From NCBI GenBank assembly GCA_029884335.1, contig JAOUIA010000034.1:1-40816 (forward strand): a stretch of DNA of 40,816 bases, in the 5' to 3' direction. The notes below the pieces were generated by a model. That model ran no database searches and was not told the origin of the DNA. It worked only from the letters and a program-made list of their open reading frames with translations. The translations under genes and the position numbers were made by a program. This document shows, piece after piece, positions 34,035-40,816 of this stretch (position 1 is the stretch's first letter; the number at the start of each line of letters is the position of its first letter). The DNA is from Betaproteobacteria bacterium (lineage in GTDB: Bacteria > Pseudomonadota > Gammaproteobacteria > Burkholderiales > Casimicrobiaceae).

Positions 34035-34877
34035 TCATCCCTGACCCCGCCTCTCGCCGTCGCCGCCAAGCGGCGCGAGCGTCTCCCCGGCGTGGAAGAT
34101 GTCGCGATAGCTCACGTAGTCGGCGATGTGCACGGTCGTCATCAGCACCATCGCCGAGCCCGCGAGCAGCATCATCTCGACGTAGTCGCCGGGCGCGCCC
34201 GGAAGCAGCCCCGAGGCGAGCTTCACCACCAGCAGCGGCAGCATCACGCCGAGCGCGAACGCGACGATCCAGAACACCGCGATCGGCCGCCAGTTCGCCA
34301 GCGCGGCGCGCAGGCTCGCGCCCAGCGCGGTGCGCGCCGAGGCGTCCTGGAACACGACCAGCGCCGGGGCGAACCACACGGCGAGCGTCAGCGGCAGCGC
34401 CATCAGCGCGCCCGCCGCGAGCCCCAGCTGCAGCCGCGGGTTGCGCATGATCTCGTCGACGGGCGCCTTCGGGTCCGTGAACAGCGGCACCAGCAGGTCG
34501 CCTGCGATCAGCGATGCGGTGGTCATCGCGATCATCGCGGCGGCCAGCATCGCGAGCCCGATCGAGAGCAGCGCGGCGAGGTTCGAATGGAAGCCGCGCG
34601 CAAGGTCCGAAGGCGCGGGCCGGTTGCCGCGCTCCTGCGCCCACGCGGCGGCCAGCAGCCCCACCGAAAGCACCGGCTTCAGGAAGAAGCCGGCGAGCTG
34701 GCCGATCAGCGGCAGCCACGCGGCGGCTGCCATCGCGAGGTAGTAGAGCACGACCAGGACGAGCCAGCGCGCGCGGGCCTGCCCGAACATCCGCCACGAC
34801 TCGCGCAGCCAGTCGACGCCGCGCCGCGCCCCGTGGCGCGTGAAGACGACGTCGCCGGCGCCGGCGGGGCCCGTCAC
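34035..34877 (-). CDS. BPSS1780-type multi-pass membrane protein of unknown function
   Basis: This protein of about 280 residues has an N-terminal cytosolic stretch (RHGARRGVDWLRESWRMF) followed by about six hydrophobic segments. These include WLVLVVLYYLAMAAAAWLP, LLSIGLAMLAAAMIAMTTA, LGLAAGALMALPLTLAVWF and PIAVFWIVAFALGVMLPLL. The layout and the start G-W-LRE-W-F match a betaproteobacterial inner-membrane family with no known activity. GTG at 34877 is preferred because gggag lies 7 bases upstream; GTG at 34904 would add nine basic residues. It follows thrB by 85 bases and may be the last gene of a DUF2782-thrB-membrane protein transcript. No catalytic motif is seen. Confidence 0.8.
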   Translation of the reverse strand: MTGPAGAGDVVFTRHGARRGVDWLRESWRMFGQARARWLVLVVLYYLAMAAAAWLPLIGQLAGFFLKPVLSVGLLAAAWAQERGNRPAPSDLARGFHSNLAALLSIGLAMLAAAMIAMTTASLIAGDLLVPLFTDPKAPVDEIMRNPRLQLGLAAGALMALPLTLAVWFAPALVVFQDASARTALGASLRAALANWRPIAVFWIVAFALGVMLPLLVVKLASGLLPGAPGDYVEMMLLAGSAMVLMTTVHIADYVSYRDIFHAGETLAPLGGDGERRGQG

Positions 34878-34962
34878 CGAACGACTCCCGCGCTTGCCGC
34901 GCACGCGGCCGCGCTGCCCCCATGGCGGGAGCGACGAGCGGCTGGGGACGGACCGGCGCCGC

Positions 34963-35925
34963 TCATGCCTGCGGACGATCGGCGAGCGCGGGCATCTGCG
35001 GCGTCGCGCGCGCGCGGTCGGCGAGGATGCGCTCGAAGCGCGACGGGTCGTGCGCGTGAGTGAGCTCGCCGGGCCGCGGGAGGTAGAGATCGTAGAGCCG
35101 CGACAGCCAGAAGCGCAGCGCCGCGGCGCGCAGGAGGTCGGGCCAGCGGCTGCGTTCCTCGCCGGTGAGCGGCCGCACGGCGTCGTATCCGCCGACGAAC
35201 GCCGCGACCAGCGCGCCGTCCAGCCCTCCCCCGCCGTCGTCGCACCAGTCGTTCACCGCGATCGCGATGTCGTAGGCGAGGAAGTCGGTGGCCGCGAAGC
35301 CGAAGTCGATGATGCCGGCCACGCGCTCGCCGTGGAACAGCACGTTGTCGCAGAACAGGTCGGCGTGGATCGCGCCCTTCGGCAGGCGCAGCTTCGCAAA
35401 GCCCTGCTGGAAGGCGAGCTCGGCCTGCAGCAGCGCGTCCTGCTGCGGAGTGAGGAACGGGCGCACGGCGCGCGCCGCCTGCCGCCACCACGCGGGGCCG
35501 CGCTTGTTCGCCAGCCGTGCGCGGTACTTCTGCGCGGCGAGGTGCAGCTGCGCCAGCGCCGCGCCGACGGCGCGGCAGTGCGGCGCGTCCGGGCGCTCGA
35601 CCGCCGCGCCGTCGACGCGCGCGACGAGGCTCGCGGGCTTGCCGTTGAGCAGCGAGAACAGCGCGCCCGAGCGGTCCGGCTCCGGCGCCGGCACCGCGCA
35701 GCCACTGCGCGCAAGGTGCGCCATCATGTTGAGGTAGAAGGGCAGGTCCTCCGCCGGGAGGCGCTCGTAGAGCGTGAGGACGTAGCGGCCCTTCGCCGTC
35801 GTCACGAAGTAGTTCGTGTTCTCGATGCCCGCGGCGATGGGCTGGAGCTCCGACAGCGCGCCCACCGCGTAGCGGGCGAGCCAGGCATCGAGATCCTCGT
35901 CGGAGACCGGCGTGTAGACGGACAT
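34963..35925 (-). CDS. thrB: Homoserine kinase (ThrB, aminoglycoside-phosphotransferase-like type)
   Basis: This 320-residue enzyme phosphorylates homoserine in threonine synthesis. It belongs to the APH/choline-kinase fold group used by many proteobacteria, not the GHMP-type ThrB of E. coli. It starts MSVYTPVSDEDLDAWLARY. It then has ENTNYFVTTAKGRYVLTLYE (nucleotide-binding loop and Lys region). The Brenner motif is AIHADLFCDNVLF, followed by IIDFGFAATDFLAYDIA, which carries the Mg-binding Asp. Length is standard. ATG at 35925 is used. The DUF2782 gene lies 67 bases upstream on the same strand and polA beyond it, an order found in many Beta- and Gammaproteobacteria. Confidence 0.94.
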   Translation of the reverse strand: MSVYTPVSDEDLDAWLARYAVGALSELQPIAAGIENTNYFVTTAKGRYVLTLYERLPAEDLPFYLNMMAHLARSGCAVPAPEPDRSGALFSLLNGKPASLVARVDGAAVERPDAPHCRAVGAALAQLHLAAQKYRARLANKRGPAWWRQAARAVRPFLTPQQDALLQAELAFQQGFAKLRLPKGAIHADLFCDNVLFHGERVAGIIDFGFAATDFLAYDIAIAVNDWCDDGGGGLDGALVAAFVGGYDAVRPLTGEERSRWPDLLRAAALRFWLSRLYDLYLPRPGELTHAHDPSRFERILADRARATPQMPALADRPQA

Positions 35926-35992
35926 CGGGACGCTTCTGGCACGGCGCCTGGAACGGCGCTCGGCGGGACGGAGTTGCGCTTGGATTCCTAAC

Positions 35993-36355
35993 TCACCACG
36001 CGAACAGCACCCACATCGGCACCTTGATCGATGCGTCGAGGCTGTCGCGGCGGATGTACTGGCGGCCCGAGGCGTCCGGGACGAGATAGTACGGAATGCC
36101 GGTGCGCGGCGTGACCTTGATGAACTTGAGCTCGCCGCCGATGCGCACTTCCTCGAGCGTCTCGGTGTCGCGGCGAATGATGGTGACCTGCGGCTCGAGG
36201 TCCGGGTCGCCCGCGATCGCGGCGGCCGGGGCCGGAACGACGGCGGACTCGGGGGGCAGGGGCGGCGGCGGCGGGACCGGCTGCGCCGCGACGCTCGCCG
36301 ACGCGGCCAGCGCGATCGTTGCAAGGGCCGTCACGGCCGGGCGCAGGGGGTTCAT
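35993..36355 (-). CDS. DUF2782 domain protein, exported
   Basis: This 120-residue protein has an N-terminal signal peptide (MNPLRPAVTALATIALAASA, probable cut after SVAA), then a Pro-rich linker (PVPPPPPLPPESAVVPAP), then the DUF2782 core: PQVTIIRRDTETLEEVRIGG, LKFIKVTPRTGIPYYLVPD and SIKVPMWVLFAW at the end. Its function is unknown; it is expected in the periplasm. The same domain commonly sits between polA and thrB in related genomes, as here. An extended -10 promoter on the minus strand (36388-36380) precedes it. Confidence 0.9.
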   Translation of the reverse strand: MNPLRPAVTALATIALAASASVAAQPVPPPPPLPPESAVVPAPAAAIAGDPDLEPQVTIIRRDTETLEEVRIGGELKFIKVTPRTGIPYYLVPDASGRQYIRRDSLDASIKVPMWVLFAW

Positions 36356-36379
36356 GCGGGGACCATGGAGAGTGCGCCG

Positions 36380-36388
36380 ATTCTACCA
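36380..36388 (-). promoter_or_regulatory. Extended -10 promoter candidate for the DUF2782-thrB transcript
   Basis: The minus strand reads TGGTAGAAT (tctggtagaatcggcg), an extended -10 of the form TGnTAnAAT, 24 bases before the DUF2782 start codon. The -35 region is poor, which is usual for extended -10 promoters. Confidence 0.5.
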
Positions 36389-36430
36389 GACGGGCACCGG
36401 CGCAGCGGCGCCGCGATCCGGCTCGCGGCG

Positions 36431-37156
36431 TCACAGGTTGAGCATCTTCTGCCTCTCCTCGCGCGTCGGCTGGAAGCCGCGGCCTTCGTAGAACGAGAAG
36501 ATCGCCTCGACGATCTCGGCGGGCTCCTCGATCAGCTGCATCAGCTTCACGTCGTCGGCGTCGATCATTCCCTCGCCGACCAGCCGGTCGCGCACCCAGT
36601 CGACGAAGCCGCGCCAGAACGGGGCGCCGACCAGGATGATCGGGATCCTGCGCGACTTGCCGGTCTGCACCAGCGTGAGGCACTCGGAGAGCTCGTCGAG
36701 CGTGCCGAAGCCGCCCGGGAGCACGACGTAGGCCGAGGCGAAGCGCACGAACATCATCTTGCGCGCGAAGAAGTAGCGGAAGTCGACGCTGACGTCCTGG
36801 TACGAGTTGCTCGCCTGCTCCTTCGGCAGCAGGATGTTGAGCCCGATCGCCGGCGAGCGGCCGGCGAACGCGCCCTTGTTCGCCGCTTCCATCAGGCCCG
36901 GCCCCCCGCCGGAGATGACGGCGAAGCCCGCGTCGGAGAGCCGGCGCGACACCTCGCGCGCCTTCTCGTAGTACGGATGTCCCTCGCGGATGCGCGCGCT
37001 GCCGAACACCGACACGGCGGGGCGGATGCCCCGCAGGCGCTCGGTCGCGATGGTGAACTCTGACATAATCCCGAGCACCCGCCACGCTTCCTGGCCATTC
37101 GAAGCGAACAGCGCCTGCGGGTCGATCAGCTCGGGGATCTTCTCGGTCACGCGCAT
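36431..37156 (-). CDS. LOG family protein (TIGR00730-type Rossmann fold)
   Basis: This 241-residue protein carries the LOG/lysine-decarboxylase-like signature: SVFGSARIREGHPYYEKA, ISGGGPGLMEAANKGAF and the catalytic VVLPGGFGTLDELSECLTL. Members are nucleotide 5'-monophosphate nucleosidases (AMP nucleosidase PpnN-like, or cytokinin-activating). The substrate here is not determined. The N-terminal QEAWRVLGIMSEFTIATERL is conserved in the long bacterial subgroup, so the upstream ATG at 37156 is preferred over the Met in IMSEF. That ATG overlaps the polA ATG (37155-37157) on the opposite strand, so the promoters of each gene must lie inside the other. It is 75 bases upstream of the DUF2782 gene. 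Confidence 0.92.
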   Translation of the reverse strand: MRVTEKIPELIDPQALFASNGQEAWRVLGIMSEFTIATERLRGIRPAVSVFGSARIREGHPYYEKAREVSRRLSDAGFAVISGGGPGLMEAANKGAFAGRSPAIGLNILLPKEQASNSYQDVSVDFRYFFARKMMFVRFASAYVVLPGGFGTLDELSECLTLVQTGKSRRIPIILVGAPFWRGFVDWVRDRLVGEGMIDADDVKLMQLIEEPAEIVEAIFSFYEGRGFQPTREERQKMLNL

Positions 37157-39920
37157 GCCTAATCTCGTCCTGGTCGATGGGTCGTCCTACCTGTACCGCG
37201 CGTTCCACGCGCTGCCCGATCTTCGCACATCGAAAGGCGAGCCGACCGGCGCGCTGCGCGGCGTCGTGTCGATGTTGCGCCGCCTCGTCGAGGACGGCAA
37301 GCCGGACTACTTCGCCGTCGTGCTCGACGCGCCGGGCAAGACGTTCCGCGACGACTGGTACCCGCAGTACAAGGCGAACCGCCCGCCGATGCCGGACGAC
37401 CTCGCGCGCCAGATCGAGCCGCTGAAGGAGCTGGTGCGCGCGCACGGCTGGCCGCTGCTGGTGGTCGAGGGCGTGGAGGCCGACGACGTGATCGGCACGC
37501 TGGCGAAGCGCGCGAAGGCCGCCGGCGTCGACACGCTCATCTCCACGTCCGACAAGGACATGGCGCAGCTCGTCGAGCCGGGCATCACGTGCGTCAACAC
37601 GATGAGCAACGAGACGCTCGACGAGGCGGGCGTGATGGCGAAGCTGGGGGTGCGTCCCGACCAGGTGCTCGACTGGCTCACGCTGACCGGCGATGCGGTC
37701 GACAACGTGCCCGGCGTGCCGAAGGTGGGGCCGAAGACCGCGGCGAAGTGGCTCGCCGAGTACGGCACGCTCGACAACGTCATCGCGCACGCGGGAGAGA
37801 TCGGCGGCGTGGTCGGCGACAACCTGCGCGCGTCGCTCGACTGGCTGCCGCAGGGCCGCAAGCTCCTCACGGTGAAGACCGACTGCGAGCTGCCCGTCGC
37901 GCCGGCGGATCTCGCGATCACCGCGGCCGATCGCGACGCGCTCGGCGAGCTGTTCGCGCGCTTCGAGTTCAAGACCTGGCTGCGCGACGCGGCGGGCGGC
38001 GCAGGCGCGAGCGGCGACGCGGCCGGCGCGATCGCGGCGAAGGCCGCGCGCGACGACGCCGGCCGCCGCTGGGACGACGCGGGGCCGGCCGGCGGCGGCA
38101 CGGGCAAGCCGGCGCAGCTCGACTACGAGACCGTGCTCGACGAGCGCGCGCTCGGGAAGTGGCTGCGCGCGATCGCGCAGGCCGAGCTCGCCTGCTTCGA
38201 CACCGAGACGACCGGCCTCGACCCGATGACTGCGGAGCTTGTCGGCCTGTCGTTCTGCGTGGCACCGGGCCACGCCTGCTACATCCCGCTGGCCCACCGC
38301 TATCCGGGCGCGCCCGACCAGCTCGACCGCGAAGCCGTGCTGCAGCGCCTCGCACCGTGGTTCGCGGATGCGGGCAAGGCGAAGGTCGGGCAGAACGTGA
38401 AGTTCGACGAGCACGTGCTCGCCAACCACGGCGTCGCGCTGGCCGGCGTGGCGCACGACACGCTGCTGCAGTCGTACGTGCTCGAGGCGCACAAGCCGCA
38501 CGACATGGACAGCCTCGCGTGGCGCCACCTCGACTGGAAGACGATTGCCTACGCCGACGTCTGCGGCAAGGGCGCCGGCCAGATCGGCTTCGACCAGGTC
38601 AGCGTGGAGCACGCGACCGGTTACTCGGCCGAGGACGTCGACGTCACGCTGCGGCTGCACCGGCACCTGTACCCGCGCGTGGCCGCCGACGCGAAGCTCG
38701 AGCGCCTGTACCGCGAGATCGAGATGCCGGTGCGCGGCATCCTGTTCCGCATGGAGCGCCACGGCGTGCTGGTCGACACCGCGCAGCTCGCCAGGCAGAG
38801 CCGGGAGCTGGGCGAGCGGGTGCTGGCGCTCGAGCGGCAGGCGCACGAGCTGGCCGGCTCGCCGTTCAACCTGGGCTCGCCGAAGCAGCTGGGCGAGATC
38901 CTGTTCCAGCGCATGAAGCTGCCGGTGGTGAAGAAGACCGCGACCGGCCAGCCGTCGACCGACGAGGAAGTCCTCCAGGAGCTGGCCGCCGACTACCCGC
39001 TGCCGAAGGTGCTGCTCGAGCACCGCGCGCTCGCGAAGCTCAAGAGCACGTACACGGACAAGCTGCCGCAGATGGTGAACGCGCGCACGGGACGCGTGCA
39101 CACGACGTTCGCGCAGGCGACCGCGGTGACGGGGCGCCTAGCCTCCAGCGATCCCAACCTGCAGAACATTCCCGTGCGCACCACGGAGGGCCGGCGCATC
39201 CGCGAGGCGTTCGTCGCGCCACCGGGCCACGTGCTGGTGTCGGCCGACTACTCGCAGATCGAGCTGCGCATCATGGCGCACCTCTCGCAGGACGCGGCGC
39301 TGCTGCGCGCCTTCCACGAGGGAGCGGACATCCACCGCGCCACGGCGGGCGACATCTTCGGCGTGGCGCCGAAGGACGTGACGCCCGAGCAGCGCCGGTA
39401 CATCAAGGCGGTGAACTTCGGCCTGATCTACGGCATGGGCGCGTTCGGGCTCGCGACGCAGCTCGGCATCGAGCGCGGCGCCGCGCAGCAGTTCATCGAC
39501 AAGTACTTCCAGCGCTACCCCGGCGTGGCCGAGTACATGCAGCGCACGCGCGAGCTCGCGCGCGAGCAGGGCTACGTGGAGACGGTGTTCGGGCGGCGGC
39601 TGTGGCTGCCCGACATCAAGGCGGCCGGCGGGCCGCGGCGCGCGGGCGCGGAGCGCGCGGCGATCAACGCGCCGATGCAGGGGACCGCCGCGGACCTCGT
39701 GAAGCTCGCGATGATCGCCGTGCAGGGCTGGCTCGACGAGGCGAAGCTCGCCACGAAGCTGCTGCTGCAGGTCCACGACGAACTCGTGCTCGAGGTGCCG
39801 GACGGCGAGCTCGACCACGTGAAGCGCCGCCTGCCGGCGCTGATGACCGGCGTGGCGGAGCTGCGCGTGCCGCTGGTCGTCGACGTGGGCGCGGGTCCGA
39901 ACTGGGAGCGCGCCCACTGA
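37155..39920 (+). CDS. polA: DNA polymerase I
   Basis: This 921-residue repair polymerase acts in Okazaki fragment and excision repair. The N-terminal 5' nuclease domain (1-290) has VLVDGSSYLYRAFHALPDL, VEGVEADDVIGTLAKRA and TLTGDAVDNVPGVPKVGPKT. A Gly/Ala-rich linker follows. The 3'-5' exonuclease keeps FDTETTGLD with both metal-binding acids, so proofreading should be active. The polymerase domain holds SADYSQIELRIMAHLS (motif A), RRYIKAVNFGLIYGMGAFGL (motif B) and LLQVHDELVLEVPD (motif C). Length is normal. ATG at 37155 gives the standard MPNLVLVDGSSYLYRAF start. A cataat sequence at 37064-37069, inside the LOG gene, is a weak -10 candidate. Confidence 0.97.
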   Translation: MPNLVLVDGSSYLYRAFHALPDLRTSKGEPTGALRGVVSMLRRLVEDGKPDYFAVVLDAPGKTFRDDWYPQYKANRPPMPDDLARQIEPLKELVRAHGWPLLVVEGVEADDVIGTLAKRAKAAGVDTLISTSDKDMAQLVEPGITCVNTMSNETLDEAGVMAKLGVRPDQVLDWLTLTGDAVDNVPGVPKVGPKTAAKWLAEYGTLDNVIAHAGEIGGVVGDNLRASLDWLPQGRKLLTVKTDCELPVAPADLAITAADRDALGELFARFEFKTWLRDAAGGAGASGDAAGAIAAKAARDDAGRRWDDAGPAGGGTGKPAQLDYETVLDERALGKWLRAIAQAELACFDTETTGLDPMTAELVGLSFCVAPGHACYIPLAHRYPGAPDQLDREAVLQRLAPWFADAGKAKVGQNVKFDEHVLANHGVALAGVAHDTLLQSYVLEAHKPHDMDSLAWRHLDWKTIAYADVCGKGAGQIGFDQVSVEHATGYSAEDVDVTLRLHRHLYPRVAADAKLERLYREIEMPVRGILFRMERHGVLVDTAQLARQSRELGERVLALERQAHELAGSPFNLGSPKQLGEILFQRMKLPVVKKTATGQPSTDEEVLQELAADYPLPKVLLEHRALAKLKSTYTDKLPQMVNARTGRVHTTFAQATAVTGRLASSDPNLQNIPVRTTEGRRIREAFVAPPGHVLVSADYSQIELRIMAHLSQDAALLRAFHEGADIHRATAGDIFGVAPKDVTPEQRRYIKAVNFGLIYGMGAFGLATQLGIERGAAQQFIDKYFQRYPGVAEYMQRTRELAREQGYVETVFGRRLWLPDIKAAGGPRRAGAERAAINAPMQGTAADLVKLAMIAVQGWLDEAKLATKLLLQVHDELVLEVPDGELDHVKRRLPALMTGVAELRVPLVVDVGAGPNWERAH

Positions 39921-39971
39921 CGGCGCCTGGTGGACCGACTCGTTGCGTTCGCAATAGGGACTCAATCGTGG

Positions 39972-40011
39972 CGTCATTCCCGCGAAGGTGGGAGTCCGGC
40001 GTCGTCAAGAG
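39972..40011. repeat. Half copy of the REP-like repeat seen at 379-449
   Basis: cgtcattcccgcgaaggtgg and the following bases match 379-418, including the loop start gtcgtcaagag, with a few substitutions. The pairing right arm is missing. It lies between polA and the toxin-antitoxin pair, so it may mark the left edge of an acquired segment or simply be a decayed copy. Confidence 0.75.
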
Positions 40012-40037
40012 CTCGGCGGGTCGATTCGTCGATCGGG

Positions 40038-40066
40038 TTGACGTCTATATCCATACCAGTATACTG
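40038..40066 (+). promoter_or_regulatory. Strong promoter with overlapping palindrome ahead of the toxin-antitoxin operon
   Basis: TTGACG at 40038-40043 and TATACT at 40060-40065, 16 bases apart, form the best sigma-70 match in the window. The perfect palindrome cagtatactg (40057-40066) overlaps the -10, a natural site for repression by the HigA-like antitoxin. The expected start of transcription is at or next to the ATG at 40072, so the message may be leaderless. Confidence 0.7.
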
Positions 40067-40071
40067 AGCTC

Positions 40072-40398
40072 ATGAAGCCGGTGCGGTTCCTGGGAGACTC
40101 GCTTCAGTGCGTAAGGGATTTTCCGGTGGACGCGAGGCAGGACGCCGGCTATCAGCTCGACAAGGTGCAGCGTGGCCTGCAGCCGGACGACTTCAAGCCG
40201 ATGCCGACCATAGGCAGAGGCGTCGAGGAGATCCGGATACGGGACGACGCGGGGAATTTTCGGGTGATCTACACCGCCAGGCTTGCCGATGCCGTTTTCG
40301 TCTTGCACGCGTTTCAGAAGAAGACGCAGCGCACATCGCAACGCGACATCGAGATGGCGAAAGCCCGATTCCGCGAATTGATGAAGGATCGCAAATGA
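40072..40398 (+). CDS. Type II toxin-antitoxin toxin, RelE/HigB-like (phage Gp49-like, DUF891)
   Basis: This 108-residue basic protein has MKPVRFLGDSLQCVRDFPV, VQRGLQPDDFKPMPTIG, GVEEIRIRDDAGNFRVIY and AVFVLHAFQKKTQRTSQRDI. The EIRIRDDAGNFRVIY and HAFQKKTQ blocks are hallmarks of the Gp49-like RelE/HigB toxins, which are expected to cut mRNA on the ribosome. Toxin precedes antitoxin, as in higBA. Its stop overlaps the antitoxin start by ATGA. GC content is visibly lower than in neighbouring genes, consistent with recent transfer. No ribosome-binding site is seen, in line with a possible leaderless start. Confidence 0.9.
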   Translation: MKPVRFLGDSLQCVRDFPVDARQDAGYQLDKVQRGLQPDDFKPMPTIGRGVEEIRIRDDAGNFRVIYTARLADAVFVLHAFQKKTQRTSQRDIEMAKARFRELMKDRK

Positions 40399-40676
40399 GC
40401 AAGGCCAAGGCTTACGCAAGCGTTTGGGATGCGCTTGCCGATACGCCCGAACAAGCGGCGAATCTGCGCGCGCGCGCCGAGCTCATGCGGCAGATTGCGG
40501 CCATTGTCAAAGAGAATCGCTGGACGCAGACCAAGGCGGCGCAACGCTGTGGAATCACTCAGCCGCGCATGAACGACTTGCTTCGTGGCCGGGTGTCTCG
40601 TTTCTCACTGGATGCGCTGGTCAACATCGCCACCGCGATCGGCCGCCGCGTTCATGTGGAGCTCGAGCCCGCCTGA
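40395..40676 (+). CDS. XRE-family antitoxin (HigA-like, HTH_37)
   Basis: This 93-residue DNA-binding antitoxin begins MSKAKAYASVWDALADTPEQ. A helical segment is followed by the helix-turn-helix WTQTKAAQRCGITQPRMNDL and then RGRVSRFSLDALVNIATAIG, typical of the XRE proteins paired with Gp49-like toxins. It should neutralise the upstream toxin and repress their shared promoter, probably at the cagtatactg palindrome. ATG at 40395 overlaps the toxin stop codon, ensuring coupling. Confidence 0.92.
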   Translation: MSKAKAYASVWDALADTPEQAANLRARAELMRQIAAIVKENRWTQTKAAQRCGITQPRMNDLLRGRVSRFSLDALVNIATAIGRRVHVELEPA

Positions 40677-40757
40677 CCTGACCTACACGCCGGCCGGACT
40701 CCAAGCCAACGAGCGAGACCTAGTGGCCTGTAACGGCCAAATCGATAGTGCCTGGCG

Positions 40758-40812
40758 GGCGCTTCGCGCCGATCGCGTTGTTGCCGGGTCTTGCAAGGGG
40801 ACCTACCCTTGC
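40758..40812. other. Two small hairpins in the non-coding right end of the window
   Basis: ggcgc-ttc-gcgcc at 40758-40770 and gcaaggg...cccttgc at 40793-40812 are inverted repeats beyond the antitoxin. No gene is seen from 40677 to the window end. They may belong to the terminator of the toxin-antitoxin operon or to the leader of a gene outside the window. Confidence 0.35.
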
Positions 40813-40816
40813 TGCG

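Noticed and set aside
40072-40816. Insertion sequence or prophage remnant at the right end.
   Set aside because: The Gp49-like toxin has a phage-derived name, but no transposase, integrase or terminal inverted repeat pair is visible in the window.

Overview
This is a very GC-rich chromosomal window (I estimate near 70% GC) with close-packed housekeeping genes. The gene content and order point to a betaproteobacterium of the Burkholderiales/Rhodocyclales/Nitrosomonadales kind: pilGHIJ followed by a giant ChpA/PilL kinase, a DUF2782-thrB-BPSS1780-type membrane protein block beside polA, an algH-ruvX-pyrR-pyrB-pyrC' operon, and yggX next to argA. I cannot name the genus from sequence alone.

Layout. 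1-1437: the tail of a Ser/Thr protein kinase and a PP2C phosphatase, separated by a REP-like palindrome. 1621-7334: dnaQ (DNA polymerase III proofreading subunit), then a polyphosphate and phosphohistidine set, ppk1, sixA, a crotonase-fold protein and a convergent ppx. 7438-8952: ilvA, followed by a 549-base spacer. 9502-19404: the type IV pilus/twitching chemosensory cluster pilG-pilH-pilI-pilJ-chpA, with a 117-base-period tandem repeat between pilJ and chpA. 19764-21818: a stand-alone EF-G-like GTPase. 21888-24709 (minus): a PhoD-family phosphatase coupled to a photolyase. 24762-28954: algH, ruvX, pyrR, pyrB and a non-catalytic dihydroorotase-like pyrC'. 28974-29328: a decayed cysC (APS kinase) remnant. 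29361-31605 (minus): an AhpD-like protein, yggX and argA. 31727-33943: uvrD. 34035-37156 (minus): a six-helix membrane protein, thrB, a DUF2782 protein and a LOG-family protein. 37155-39920: polA. 40072-40676: a HigB/HigA-type toxin-antitoxin pair with visibly lower GC, followed by non-coding sequence to the window end.

Working together. PPK1 and PPX make and degrade polyphosphate. PilGHIJ/ChpA would relay surface or chemical signals to pilus extension and retraction motors. PyrB with the dead PyrC' probably forms the large aspartate transcarbamoylase complex known from Pseudomonas, with PyrR as regulator. DnaQ, PolA, UvrD and photolyase are replication and repair functions.

The most unusual content is in the spacers. 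At least four short repeat families occur. One, with a period of about 118 bases, is present as tandem pairs directly after the stop codons of both pilJ and pyrR, and appears to have broken a TGATG stop/start coupling between pyrR and pyrB. Another supplies the TAG stop codons of two convergent genes. I found no CRISPR array, rRNA, tRNA, transposase or prophage, and no clear candidate for a wholly new multi-gene system. The leads worth following are the repeats, the pseudo-enzymes (PyrC', crotonase, EF-G-like) and the multi-Hpt ChpA.
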